64,000 nt of DNA from Eucalyptus grandis (lineage: Eukaryota; Streptophyta; Magnoliopsida; Myrtales; Myrtaceae). The stretch is taken from NCBI RefSeq assembly GCF_016545825.1, contig NC_052613.1, forward strand, positions 1,922,001-1,986,000. The letters are read 5' to 3'. Below the pieces are notes generated by a model, which did no database searches, was not told the DNA's origin, and worked only from the letters and a program-made list of their open reading frames with translations. The position numbers and the translations under genes are program-made. The number at the start of each line of letters is the position of its first letter. The stretch's first letter is position 1. Of the stretch, positions 32,731 through 45,293 are shown one piece after another.

Positions 32731-35700
32731 TGTCACGCCCCGAACCCTGGGCACGCACACATTCCTCGGCGGTCGATCAAATTGTGACATTTTCAAGACG
32801 TGTCGCCGACCCTTTCTTTTTATGCACATGCGGAAGCAAACTCATAATTACCCAACCAACAAACAAACACATGGGATAGTAAAAGTAGGATAGCCAATTA
32901 ACACAAACCAGGTTAACCTACTGGTCTATATACACTAGTCTGTCTCCAAAATGAATTACTAAGCCACCTACACTCTGGACCCTTCAACCTCAGGCTTCGG
33001 GTTCTCCATCCTAGGGACCTGAAAATATTTAAACCACAACGGGGTGAAAATAAATCTCAGCGAGTCAACACCCTAAACCCTGATTAAAATGAGAATTCCC
33101 CTAGAGGTAGCCTAAACATGTACCATATAGGACTTACCTCGCCTCAACACCTCCCTGCACATTAGTATATCTCATATATCATATGCATATAGTAAATGCA
33201 TTCAATAACTCATTCATCAAATATTCACAGGGGTCTCAATTATAGGGCCAAATCGTTATGACACGTCCCATTCCGTGTCACACAATTTTGTCCCATAATC
33301 AAGCACAACTATCTCAATCACTCAAGCGTGTTCCAATTATTTACGACCCAACGGCCATGGCCAACTCATCAGTCGGTGGTCATCTGGCATAACCGGACAT
33401 CGTCCCGCTTCGTCAGGTACGGCAACATCTATATCTAGACGACATTCCCGAAGGAGCATCGGCCCAGCCTCCACTGCAACCGGCATCCGTTGTTAAGGGC
33501 ATCCGAACTTAATCAGGCATCACCTCCCTAACTCTCGTTGGGCGACGGGTTCCAATAGCGACCACATGCACATCCATGCTTGGCCAAGAATATTGTGCTT
33601 TGCACTCAAATACTTTCATTTCAAATAATGGACTTAGCCAATTTTCTTTGTATTAAAAATACCCAGTAAAATAATTATGCATGGTCACACATTCAAATTG
33701 GACCATAAAACGCAGTACTCTCCAATTTTAAAATTTCATGATTTTATATAGTACATAAAACATTTTTGGCATAAAAAATCGACACACGGTATTTCTCTAT
33801 TTAAATACCAAAATCCAGTTTTTGCAATAATAATCCATAACAACAACCAAGCACCCAATTACACAATTAAGCAATCAATTTCACATATTATCAAGCATAA
33901 GCTCTAAGCATGCCAAAAGTAAACCACATCATCAAATATACATTATCTATCAAGCTAGATACCAAGAACACCATAAAACTACAATCAGCCCTAACCGGCA
34001 GAAACCGGGATCACTCACACACCCCCAAGTTTAATTTTAGAAACCTAATCAAATGAGTTTGGAAAATTCTCAAATTTTAATATGTTGTAAATGACACATA
34101 AACCAACACTTTTCATGAAGAAACCTTAGCCCAAATATTTCTATATTAACCTAGATATTTCTATATTAAGAGCAGTAAATCACTCAATCCATTACCAAAA
34201 CTGTGTTTGTTTCCAGAAATCACATTTTCCAAAACCAGCTTATTTTGAGATCCAAAATTTGTCCATTTGATCTAAAATTTGACTATGTTAAACTAAAAGA
34301 TGTGATAAATAAATTTTGTGAAGGAACTATTTCGAAAATCAAACCCTAAGAGTTGATAAAAATCCATAAAACACTAAAAGGTCACTGATTTCAGCACAAT
34401 CCGAGATTCTGCTTTGCAAATAACAAATCTGAAATATCATTCTTTTAAATCCATAAAATCTTGAGTAAAATATATGTTATAGCTGAAGATGTCTAAAATA
34501 TTTCTCAAGAAAGAAGCAATCTCAAAATCGTAGCACATTTTTCCCTACAAAAATAGCAAATGACGAGGGTTCAGTAACCAAATCTAAGAGAAATCCACTA
34601 AATTAGACTAAACCACCCTCATTAGTGCTAATCTAACCAATTAGATTAACATTAATCAATATTAAGGCTAATCTCACTTAATATTAATTTAACTAAGCTA
34701 ATTAGCACTACTCTAATCCCCTAAGCGCAATTAACAAACTAATCAAGGATTATGGAGTTAGCTCATCGAATTAGCAAGAAAATGGGTTCACGGCAATGGC
34801 GGCGCAACGGCGGTGAGATTCCGTGTTTACGACAATTCCAAAGGAGGCCCAAAAGAAGCTGAAAACAGCCTTGCAAGCTCACTGCTTGTTGTTGGCTTCG
34901 GTTCTGGATAGGGCTGGATCGAGCTAGCTGCCGGTTGAGGCGGCGAGGTGAGCGGCTGGACGAGCAAGGCCGTGATTGGAGCTGGGATGGTGCGGCTGGA
35001 TGGTGGCAATTAAGTAGAGCTGGATGGTCGAGCAGCGTGAGGCAGTGGCTGCTCGACGGGGACGAAGCAACTAGTCGGATGCGAGGAACCGAGCGGACTA
35101 GTGGCGATTGCCGCAGCTGGAAAGTGGCGACGGTTTAGGCGGTGCAAGCGAAACCGGTGGGCAAAGGGGCTCGGCTGGAGAGCTGGTTAGTTTTGTGAGG
35201 CAACAAGGAAAATTAAATGAAGAAGAAGAAGAAGAAGAAGAAGAAGAAGAAGAAGAAAGGAAGAAGAAGAAGAAGATAGGGGTTCGGCCAGGGGGGTTGT
35301 CGTATGGGTGAAGAGGGAGGGGGAACAAGGGTCATGCAAGTCAACCAGCTGGCCAATGGCCTTGTAAAAAAAATATCTTTCACTTGAGTGCAGCCACAAA
35401 GTCTTCACCACCCCCTAAAGTCCATGCATCACCCAATGGCTGATTTTCTCTTCAATTCCTCACTAAATAATCCAATTTGAAGGCCAAAACATACCCCTTC
35501 AGCAATCATACGAATTTCCCTCCCATTTCCTCACAAATCTTCATAAAACCACTTCAATTTGATAGCCAAAAATGCCAAGGAGGCAGCCCCTACGAATTTC
35601 CCTTCAACTCTTCACAAACCAACTCAAATTATTAGCTAAAATTGCCAATTAAGGTGCCCATCCGAATTTCCAAAAATTCTTTTTATCCAATTTGATTTTT

Positions 35701-36319
35701 CTAACAAATTTCCGAGCTCGACAAAATTTCCCAAAAGATGAGACGATGTCTTAAAAATAAATCGAGATACGCTGAACGTTCGATTCCCGAAACCGAGTTT
35801 AATTCCGTGGTTAAAATCAACCGGACGTGATTTTAGCACGACCCAACCTATCAGGTAGCTTTTAGGGATTTTAACGCATTTGACCCATGGTCGATAATTT
35901 CAATCCATGTTTGTGCATCTCCGACTTGTCGGCGACTCTCGGTTGTTGTAAAAATCTAAATGTTTCAATTACAGGTACCGGGTACAGAATCAACAAAAAA
36001 TTGGGTTAGTGTCATTCGATGCGAATTTTGCAATCATGTGGAATCACCCACAACTTAATTACACCATTCCATCGAATCGACCTATATCTGATCACTGATC
36101 GATTATAATGGTGTCGTATTGACCCCTGCCGATTATCACGATCAAGCAGTCGATTTCCGATTGAATTCTCAAGTCTGTCGCATTTATATCCCTTAACAAC
36201 TTTACCTGATAGATTAGTTAACTCGAGAGTGATCAGCTCCGAGAAAAAGGACCATAGGCATGTCGACGAAATGCCAATTTCATTTAGTCAAGATAGGGTC
36301 GAAATTTCAGAATGTCACA
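32731..36319 (-). repeat. Gypsy 3' LTR
   Basis: 3,589 bp. On the plus strand it reads tgtcacgccccgaacc ... cagaatgtcaca, so the minus-strand LTR is TGTGACATTCTG ... GGGGCGTGACA. It contains a (GAA)n run at about 35218-35275. It keeps about 370 bp (about 34510-34870) that are missing from the 5' LTR. Frames such as 34827-35328 on both strands come from low-complexity U5-like sequence. Confidence 0.9.
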
Positions 36320-36334
36320 ATTCTTCCCCTCTCG
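36320..36334 (-). other. Gypsy polypurine tract
   Basis: The minus strand reads cgagaggggaagaat directly before the LTR start TGTGACAT, as expected for plus-strand priming. Confidence 0.8.
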
Positions 36335-36399
36335 TAAAAATTTCATCTTCGAAATTTAAACCATTACAATTCTTCAAAAAGGTGGGGGTATTAACATCT

Positions 36400-37143
36400 C
36401 AACGATTCTTCGCTTTCCTAAGTTGCTCCTTCTGTTCCATGGTGTTGCCAAACCACTTTAACCAAAGAGATCATCTTGGTGCGCAGCACTTGCTCCTTTC
36501 GATCCACGATCTGAACTGGTCTCTCCACATACGACACTCTCTCATCCATGTCTAATTCTTCAAAATTCTGCACGTGGGTCAAGTCAGGCTCGTACTTCCT
36601 CAATATCGACACGTGGAAGACATCATGCACTTATGCAAGTCTTGACGGCAATGCAAGACGATACGCCAAAGTCCCTATTCGCTTCAAAATCTCAAAGAGA
36701 TCAACGTACCTCAAACTTAACTTCCTTTTCTTGCCGAAGTGCGAAGTACCCCTCATCGGTGACACTTTAAGAAAGACGTGTTCACCAACTTGGAATTCCA
36801 ATGGCCTTCGCCGCTTATTTGCATAACTTTTCTAACAACTCTGAGCAGTCTTGAGTCTTTCCCAAATAACTTTAACAGCGTCGACTGACTGTTGGACTAA
36901 CTCAAGGCTCGTAATCTTACGCTCCTCAATTTTGTCCCAATGGATAGGAGTTCTACAGGCTCTACCATACAACGTTTCAAATGGTGCCATCTAAATGCTC
37001 TGCATCAACAAGTACACACAATCTTCCACGAAACTTTAGCATTCCGTCCTTAGAAACTTGAAAGTCAGCCTTTCTCTTTTCCGTATCTTTTTGCAGAATC
37101 TTTTGAATCTCATGGTCTGTCAACTGCAACATTTTAATCCTTA
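36400..37143 (-). pseudogene. Gypsy integrase C-terminal part and chromodomain
   Basis: The minus strand between about 36830 and 36640 encodes the integrase C-terminal segment (FLKVSPMRGT-like), broken by frameshifts and stops. It continues into HDVFHVSILRKYEPD and RPVQIVDRKEQVLRTKMI at 36630-36418, which matches the start of the chromodomain found after integrase in plant chromoviruses. The integrase zinc-binding region and catalytic core are not found between here and the RNase H, so an internal deletion is inferred. Confidence 0.75.
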
Positions 37144-37144
37144 G

Positions 37145-38005
37145 CTACACCTCCGGTTCAATTCTGAGTGTGGCCATAAGACTTGAAAGGTGGCCAACCT
37201 CAAATTTGAAAATTGAATCTTGAGCTCTTTCAAGTAAAATCCACTCTTGAATCATCATCTGCGCAATTGAAGACTTCTGACTCAACACATCTGTGACCTT
37301 GTTAGCTTTTCCAAGATGATACAAGATGTCACCACCGTAGTCCTTGAGAAGTTCCATCCAACGATGTTGTCTCATGTTTAACTCCTTCTGAGAGGATAAT
37401 TACTTCAAGCTCTGATGGTTCGTAAAGATCTGGAACCATTCTCCGCACAAGTAGTGTCTCCAAATCTTCAAAGCGAAAATAATTGTTGGAAGTTCTAAAT
37501 CATGCGTCGGGTAATTCAACTCATGAGGCCTCAATTGACGGGACACGTATGCAACCACTCTTCTATGTTGCATTAAAATGCAACCCAGTCCTCGGTAAGA
37601 CACATTACTATAGATCTCACATCCTCCAGGTCCAAACGGAATCGTCAACACTAATGCGGTAGTCAACTTCTACTTAAGCTCTTGGAAACTACGCTCACAC
37701 TTATCTGTCCATTCAAACTTCTTTTCCTTCTTCAGCAATTGGGTCAGAGGCATGGCTATTGCTGAAAATCTTTCCACATACCGTCTATAATAACCTGCCA
37801 ACCCCAAGAAACTTCTTATCTCTATCACTGTCGTCGGTCTTGGCTAGTTGATCACGGCTTCAATCTTGGTCGGCTCTACGGAAATCCCTTCATCAGAAAT
37901 CACGTGACCTAAGAAAGCTACACGAGTTAGCCAAAACTCACACTTATTGAACTTGGCGTACAGTCCATGTTCTCGTAGAGTCTGAAGAAGAATGTTTCTG
38001 GGATA
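37145..38005 (-). pseudogene. Gypsy RT C-terminal part and RNase H
   Basis: Reading down the minus strand: LLQTLREHGLYAKFNKCEF at about 38000-37945, then VAFLGHVISDEGI (RT thumb/connection); the frame 37666-37400 with [30 protein letters not shown] and FTNHQSLK; and 37375-37145 with WMELLKDYGGDILYHLGKAN (RNase H). The RNase H Asp normally found in the first motif reads Asn here (IYSNVS instead of ..SDAS). Several stops and frameshifts. The upstream half of the RT is found inverted at 38010-38993. Confidence 0.82.
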
Positions 38006-38009
38006 ATTT

Positions 38010-38993
38010 TATTAGAGTGGCGCAGCGGAAATATAGTTAAGCTTGTAGAACTTCGGTTTATTGAAATGAAGTCATAGAAAAGAGAATCACTAGCTAGAGT
38101 TGTACTTGATTATTTTGCCTATGTATAACTTTGATGTCATAAATGAAAATGATTTGCTCAAGGAGCATTTTGCTGTAATGGATTGTTATTGTGAAGTAAT
38201 CCAGTTTAAACCGTTAGCAGGTGAAAGTTTCGAATTTATTAAAAGTTGAGAAGGACCCTCAATTACCTTAATCTCGTCGCTTGAGGCAACCCATTTATTA
38301 GATGTGGTTTGCCAAGGTTACTTAGCGACTGTTGTGGATATGACAGTTGAGGAACCAAAGATGGAAAGCATTGCTGTGGTACGAGAGTTTTCGAAGGTTT
38401 TCCTCAAGAATTACCCGGTTTACCCTCATAAAGGGAGATTGAGTTTGTGATTGAGTTGGCCCCGAGACGGAGCCAATCTCTAAGGCTCCTTACCGTATGG
38501 CATTGCCAGAATTGAAGGAACTGAAGGTGCAGATGTAGGAGTTGTTGGATAAAATATTTATACGTCCTACTGCATCACTTAGGGGAGCACTAGTCCTGTT
38601 CATGAGGAAGAAAGATAGTTTGTTGCGTCTTTGTATCAACTATCGGCAACTCAATCAAGTGACGATCATGAATAAGTACTAGTTGCCGAGGATTGATGAC
38701 CTATTTGACCAGTTGCGGGGAGCGTCGATATTTTCTAAGATCGACCTGAGGACAGGGTACCATCAGTTGAGGATCAAGAAGGAAGACATATCGAAGATGG
38801 CGTTTCGTACTCGATACAGTCATTATGAGTTCACCGTAATGCCGTTTGGTTTGACCAACGCCCCATCTACTTTTATGGATTTGATGAATCGAGTATTCAA
38901 TGAATATCTGGATCAATTTGTGATAGTGTTTATCAATGATATCCTGGTGTACTTGAGAAGTCCAAAGGGGCACGAAAGACGTGTAAGGATAGT
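38010..38993 (+). pseudogene. Inverted gypsy protease/RT N-terminal half
   Basis: The plus strand carries the protease C-terminal region (NFDVIN near 38135), the linker (HLLDVVCQGYLATVVD near 38300) and the [22 protein letters not shown] and later [19 protein letters not shown] in the open frame 38683-39054. The catalytic motif reads FINDIL (codons near 38929) instead of FIDDIL. Homology stops after HERRVRIV at about 38993, nearly the point where the minus-strand piece begins (NILLQTLREH near 38005). The two halves would be adjacent in an intact polyprotein, so an inversion is the simplest reading. Stops are present throughout the first part. Confidence 0.8.
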
Positions 38994-39445
38994 GCGGCCT
39001 TCCAATTCCACTCTTTCGGTTGGGACGAATGGGCTACTTTCCTTCTATCATTAGCTTTTTCCCAGAGCAATCGTTATCCCTGTTGTGCACAAACCGCAAC
39101 CCAAACCAGCGGCTCGCTCCCCAATCACATTTCCAGGTTATACCTAGTAAGTGCAATGGCGACTACGGCATTGGCGGTGGCGGTGGCAGTGACAGCGGCG
39201 GTAGCAACGGCTTGATTATGTGTTTGATGTCCCATCAAGTTTCCCAAGGTCTCAAGCACCTGAACAATCCTATCTAACCTAGGATTGCACTAGTGCTGCT
39301 ACACCAATACTAACTGCGACGGTACTTTTACACTCGCGTTAGCCTGAGCCTGCACTCTACCTCGGGCACCGACCCTAGTCGGTGTCTTACCCCGAGTGAT
39401 AGACGCGACCGTCCTCTTCCGAGGAGTCCTCTGCTCCGAATCACT
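38994..39445 (-). pseudogene. Probable gypsy gag N-terminal remnant
   Basis: The minus strand of about 39440-39300 encodes a basic Arg/Thr/Pro-rich stretch (RTPRKRTVASITRGKTPTRV) typical of the start of chromovirus Gag. It is followed by broken sequence with a GGC/GGT-rich patch at 39160-39210. The Gag core and zinc knuckle are absent. Assignment rests on composition and position only. Confidence 0.45.
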
Positions 39446-39515
39446 CAGGATACATACTCTTTATAGAACTTGCTTTCCAATTCTAGTTTATACACACTCA
39501 CTTTACTTTAAGAGA

Positions 39516-40541
39516 CTCCTTCATTGATACTCTTGGTGAGTGTGATAAATTCCAGTCTATGGTTTCTTATGCTCTAGCACCACCACCAGAGTTCACTACT
39601 CCACCCTCTATTTCATCATATCCACCACCATCACCTTCTCCTAAAAAAACCAGCCATTTCCCCATTTTATAAGCCAATCCTAAAGTGGGCAAAGAAGCAT
39701 TCCTACCCACTCGAAACTCTACAAGCAACACCACCTAGCTCTTCCATTGCTATGTTCCGAGAGGTAGATTTTCCTCATCTTGCACGGAAAAGCCCGAAAC
39801 TATCTTTCCTTACTCTAGAAGAATTTATTGATCCACAAGGCAGATAGCAACATATTCCCAAAATACCCGCCCCCACTGATGTGGACAAACATGGAAGACA
39901 AAAAAGGACTCATGTTGCTGAAGCCGTCCTAAATTGGCAATCGGAGACTCTTTTAGCACACATCAATGCTTTCAAAGCAATTGATTCCAAAATTGTGGAT
40001 GTGCAACAAGATCTTCGAAGATATGATGAAACCACCAAAAAGATGCTTTTGGACTTCCAGAAAAGGCTTCACGCCTTGGAATCCGAACAACATTTGGGAT
40101 ATCATCATCTTGAAAGTCCCAAGGTCGAAATAGAGAAGCTCAAAAGGCAAATCCAACTCCTTGAAAAAGGAAGGTTTAATCCTTTCAACTCATTTCCGAC
40201 TACATTGCGGACAGAACATTCGCCTCATCCACCATCTCAGATGTCTATTTTTGCTGCTCTCACAGACGCTCCTATCATAAAGGACAAGACAGATGTGGTA
40301 GATATGCGAAATCGCCTCAAAAAACTGGACTGAATAAGGAAAGAAAAGGAAAATGAGAAGATGCTGAAGAAGCTCCACTTGTTATAAAGGAAAAACCAAG
40401 CCAAATGATGTTATCAAACTCGTTAGAATCATTCGTGAAAGATCTAGGTAATCAAGAAGAACAGCCGAATCCTGCCATTTCAAAGGACTAGATTCTAGTA
40501 GACCTAGTTTTTCCAAACAACTCTGATACTGAGACAGAATC
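39516..40541 (+). pseudogene. Caulimovirid polyprotein, Pro-rich and coiled-coil part
   Basis: A proline-rich stretch lies near 39560-39640. The 150-residue open frame 39881-40333 is strongly helical and charged, with heptad-like spacing (about residues 20-100) suggesting a coiled coil. This part lies ahead of the coat region and continues at 44227 after the inserted LTR. Stops occur before and after the open frame. Its exact viral role is not known to me. Confidence 0.6.
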
Positions 40542-40546
40542 AGTAT
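40542..40546 (+). repeat. Target-site duplication AGTAT, left copy
   Basis: Repeated at 44222-44226 on the other side of the solo LTR; the viral sequence continues across it. Confidence 0.9.
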
Positions 40547-41354
40547 TGTAGCACCCCGAACCCTTTGTAGGTCGCCACCAGCGCCAGTGTTACACCTTAT
40601 TACCTCTCTCCTTAGAAGAAGCGTCGTAATTCATAGACACTTTTTTTTTTATAAACAAAACGGTCCCAGCGCGACTCACTAGCGGAAGCAAATTTAAACA
40701 TCACCATCTCTCCCCCTACCAACCATGATACAAATACACACCACTAATCACCATAATTTTATAGACAAGCCACGACACTTTATTTATATATATTTTCAAG
40801 ATGGGACTTCTTTTGGGTCGGTACATCAAAAGGAAAAGCTAGGACTCAGCCATGTCCAGCCTAAAACCTCAAAAAGAACCCTCGACCCTCTACATCACAT
40901 GTGCACAACCCCCATCATAAGTGTCGGCTAACTATCCAAAAAGAAACAGCCCCTACTCGTCACGCACAGGTCTCACACCCAGTCCGGTGCGTCAGGCGGC
41001 AGCAGTGGCAGCATCCCTCTCATCACCCCATCGCGGCGAACGTGGACGGAAACAAACTCTTGGACAATCGGGCTCCCAACCAGGCCTATGTCGTACAAGA
41101 CAAAATAGCGCACACGTATATAGGTGAGTCCAGGTACAGAAGGACAGCTGAACTCCTCACACTCTACCTCGACGTCGGACGGTAACCCATAAAATGCACC
41201 ACGCGTGATGGCAGGAAGCGGCATATTGCTAATCTGAAATGTTAGTCCCCAAAGGGGTGAGTACAACCACTCAACAGATAAGGAATCCAATAACAACTCA
41301 ATGCATCAGGCAAATCATACATGCGTTGCAAGCGTTACTTACCTTGAAGCCATG

Positions 41355-41865
41355 CGCATACTATCATGCATCATCATATCATACGTGTCATCATTATCAT
41401 GGCATCATTATATCATACATTTCATCATCATCATGACATCACCACATCACACATGTCATTATTGTCATGGCATCATTATATCATACATGTCATCATCATC
41501 ATGACATCATCACATTACACATGACATCGTGCCATATCATATATCATCATCATTATCATTATCGTGTATATCATCATGCATGTCATGCCATGGGGGATCA
41601 TCATTATTTCACATCACATATCATCATCATCATCCTCATCATCATGCATATCATGCCATGGGTGATCATCATTATTTCATATCACATATCATCATCATCA
41701 TCATCCTCATCATCATGCATATCATCATGCATATCATATATCATCATCGTTATCATCATCATGCACATCATGCATGTCATGCCATGGGTGATCATCATTA
41801 TTTCACATCACATATCATCATCATCATCATCATCATGCATATCATCATGCATAACATGCCATGGT
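41355..41865. repeat. CAT/ATC-rich tandem array
   Basis: Irregular higher-order repeats built from atcatcatc, with phrases such as catgccatggg.gatcatcat recurring several times about 70-140 bp apart. Part of the solo LTR. Confidence 0.85.
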
Positions 41866-42005
41866 TTAATTTCCACTTTTAGCTTTCCAATTGATCACCA
41901 CATCACCCATTCCTCAAATCATCAATTTCATCATCCCCTCGGGCAAAGACCTCCGAGGCTTAGCATTCGGCCATCCCGGGCCACCGGCATCCGCCCCCCA
42001 CATTC

Positions 42006-42186
42006 GGGCATCTCGCATCCTAACCGGCATCACGAGGCATTCCCTTCGGGCGAAACCTCCGACGGGGCTTCCGGCATTTACACTCTCTCGGCGGGCATCC
42101 CGCATCCCAAATCCTGGCATCATGAGGCATTCCCTTCGGGCAGAAACCTCCGACAGGGCTTCCGGCACCCCCACGTTCCGGGCATC
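42006..42186. repeat. 87-bp tandem repeat
   Basis: gggcatctcgcatcc starts at 42006, a near copy starts at 42093, and a third partial unit at 42180. The units share ggcattcccttcgggc and cctccgac.gggcttccggc. Confidence 0.8.
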
Positions 42187-44226
42187 TTGAATCTCCCAAG
42201 GCCATTCGGCAATGCATCTCTATACATTCCGGGCATTATCCTCCACCACAACCACCTCCTCACTTATCATTATCCACATTTACCATTATTTTGATCTCAA
42301 TTTATCATGGCATATGGCGTGACATCAAACAAGTCATACTTGGCATAGGATTCACACATGCATCACAAATCAATGTCATACATACACCAATATCTTATCA
42401 TACATGCTACATGGTGTAATCATTTATGAAATTTATGGCCAATAAAATAATCTATTTTATCTTATTTTATTATTTTATTTATTATTTATTTATTTATTTA
42501 TTTATTATTTTTTAAATAAATATTAAATTCAATATCTATAAATTCCCAAAAATTATAAAAATTCAAGCAATCACTAAACAAACCAATAGGATGACAATTT
42601 CATGCAAAATTCATGGCCAAATTGAATTTTTACACAATCTCACCATTTTCACAAAACATCCTATGATTCTCGGATGAAACCAGAACGCACGGTTTTCGAA
42701 GAAATTCGATTAAAATATCCATATGGCCTCCAAAAATTATGAAATTTTACTGAGTTATAGCCAAGACATTTTCGTACAACTTTCATGAAGAACTCCAAGC
42801 CAGATTATTTTTAAATTATTTTATACAGTCTCACGAAGCTTCTGGATCCATTACCGCATCGTCCAGTGCACACATCTCCGAAATATTGAGATTTCACCTA
42901 CCTATTATCTTTTTTTTCTCTGAAATTTGGATATGTTATATATGAATATGTCCTTTACAAGTTTCATGAAGAGATCTAGGTCAAATAACCAGAATATAGT
43001 CATCATTTATGTCCATGAAGTCTCGGGTATCTCGGAATACATCACCAGAATCATCGTCTTCAAGATCTAGTTGATTTACTAGGCTATTCTTGTTCATTTC
43101 ACTTCAAATTTGAGTATGTTATAGTTTAAGATGTTATCTACAACTTTCATGAAGAAATAGAAGTGAGATTCTCAACACAAATCAACATGTAATCACGAAT
43201 CCAGCAAGAGGTCAGTAAAAACTCTCCAGATCTGAGGTCTCCGTAGGATGAGACTTTAACCCCTCAAATATCCATCATTTTCCACGAAATTTCAGTATGT
43301 TGTAGTTCAAGATGTTAGCTACAACTCTCATCAAGAAATCGAAGCCAAAATAGGACTCTAAACACACATGCAAGCTCAAACAACTTTCTGACTCACGTGA
43401 TCCGAGCAAGAACAGTCACCCCATCCACACACAACTCATCCATGCTTCGGTATTTCTCATCTAACACCCAAGAATTCAACATGCAAACAACATACAAGCA
43501 TGCATAAGAAGCTAGAGGACTCCCACTTGCCTCTATACCGGTCGGTCGATGGCGTAGGGCGGCGAACACGGCGGTACACGGCGGACGGACGGCGGTTACT
43601 CCTCCTCTCTCTCTCGGCCGCTTCCCCCCTCTCTCTCGAAATCTCTCTCTCGCACAACTCTCTCTCTCTCTCTCTCTCTCTCTTTGGGCGAGCAAATGAC
43701 CGGCCACCCTTCTCTCTCTCTTCCCTCTTATACCCCCAAATCCTCATGATTGATAATGATTACTTGCCTTCAAATTAGCCAATGCATGGCATTCTCCTTT
43801 GTGCCACTTGTCACCACACATGCAAGGGCTTTGGGCTTCTATTGGGCCGGTTGACCACTTCTCTTGGGCCTCTATTGGGCCGGCCAACTTGGCCCATTAA
43901 AAGCTTAGGCCAATGGGCCTAAGGCCCATCCCAAAAATTGACTTTCCCCCCCCTTTTATTTGAAATTCTTCTATAAATATTTTTAAATTTCAATTTTCAT
44001 CTTGGCCAAAGTCTTGGGGCATCTTGTTTATTGAAATTTAATTTATAAAGAACATGGCCAAGCATAGATTATTAATCTATCAAATTTAAATTTTCACAAT
44101 CATATGCACAAATCATCTAATTAAAAGACTAATGGCTAAAGCATAAGCCATGGAAATTTTATCACCTAATTAGAGACTTTAACACACCTTATGGCTTGTC
44201 ATTGAATTTTGGGATGCCACAAGTAT

Positions 44227-45290
44227 CCCTCTCACCCTCTTCATCCTTTTCAATTCCTGACATTGACTCTTTTCCTATTGTACCGATAACTTCATCAATA
44301 TTCATGGTCAATCCCCCATATCAAGATATGGAATCCAATCCTTCTGAACCAAATGTGGTTCAAGTGAATAATCCATCTCCGAATATGACCACTTCCTCCA
44401 AATAGTGTTTTAATGTTGATGATATTCCCTATTCCAAGTGGCTAGAAAGATTTGAGGAATTCCATACTTGGTTAAATGCCCAAGCTCTTACTAATCAGGA
44501 TAAATATGATGTCCTTTTTGGTTTTGTAAATATGATGTCCTTTTTGGTTTTGTCACAAGGTTCACAGGAAGCCTCAAACATTTGTGGCAATCAGTGACAG
44601 AACAAGACCAGGTTCAATTTTTACTCTCACTAGACTTTAGCCATGCCATTTCCCTTTTGTATTATTTCTTTATTGGAAAACCTTCTGACCTTCATGAGCT
44701 CAAAAGGAGAGAATTTTTTGAAAGAGAATGCTGCTCTCTCTTTGAAAAAACATCTTGACAAACATTATAGGGAAATGCTCAAGCTTTTCTATGATATTAG
44801 AGCTTATCCAAACCTGAAGCAAATCTTCCTAACCTCCATCCCCAAAGAGTTATCCTAGTAGGTTGAAAAATCCTTTCTTAACAGACACAGAAGAATTATG
44901 GATATTCCTTTGGGAGAGATACAACAAGAAATCCATATGTGCCTTGATGATTTGTATTTAAAGCGCTAAATGGTCAAAACTTATCTCATGGACAACAGAG
45001 AACTCGATAGAGCATGTTCTCGCCAAGAGCTGAAGATCAAATCCTTTAAAAAAGACTGTAATGGTTCTTGTGGAAAGGCTTCCAAAAAGAATAAGCACTT
45101 TAAGAAATTCTGGATAAAGAAATCCAGACATGGCTCTAAGCACTTCCAGAGAAAGAAGAAATGGCGATTCCTACACAGAAGGAAAGATCATTCAGAATGA
45201 TCAAGCCATAAGAAATCAACCCGATGTTTCATCTGCAATCAAAAGGGTCAATTTGCCAAAAATTGTCCCCGGGCAAGAAAAGGTCAGAAT
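44227..45290 (+). pseudogene. Caulimovirid coat-protein-like region with zinc knuckle
   Basis: Short phrases such as SKWLERFEEFHTWLNAQ (near 44440) match the coat-like region of endogenous plant pararetroviruses. A basic Lys/Arg-rich tract at about 45040-45185 precedes the knuckle CFICNQKGQFAKNC (45225-45266), in which the zinc-binding His is replaced by Gln (caa at 45249-45251). A 26-bp tandem duplication at 44501-44552 shifts the frame, and other stops follow (for example after 44856 and 45198). Confidence 0.75.
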
Positions 45291-45293
45291 CAC

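Larger units (their letters stand above)
40547..44221 (-). mobile_element. Solo LTR inside the viral copy, TSD AGTAT
   Basis: 3,675 bp, plus-strand ends tgtagcaccccgaaccc and ttttgggatgccaca. By analogy with the gypsy LTRs here it is minus-oriented (TGTGGCATCCC ... GGGGTGCTACA). It has no gag, pol, PBS or PPT. Inside are a long cat/atc-rich array (about 41355-41865), an 87-bp tandem repeat (42006-42186) and a (TC)n run (about 43650-43684). The 275-residue frame 41467-42294 reads through the array and is not a gene. Confidence 0.88.

Noticed and set aside
41355..41865. Possible CRISPR-like array
   Set aside because: Repeats are irregular trinucleotide-based phrases without fixed repeat and spacer lengths, and the window is plant nuclear DNA.
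41467..42294. 275-residue open frame rich in His, Ser and Ile
   Set aside because: Read-through of the CAT/ATC array and the 87-bp tandem repeat within a solo LTR.
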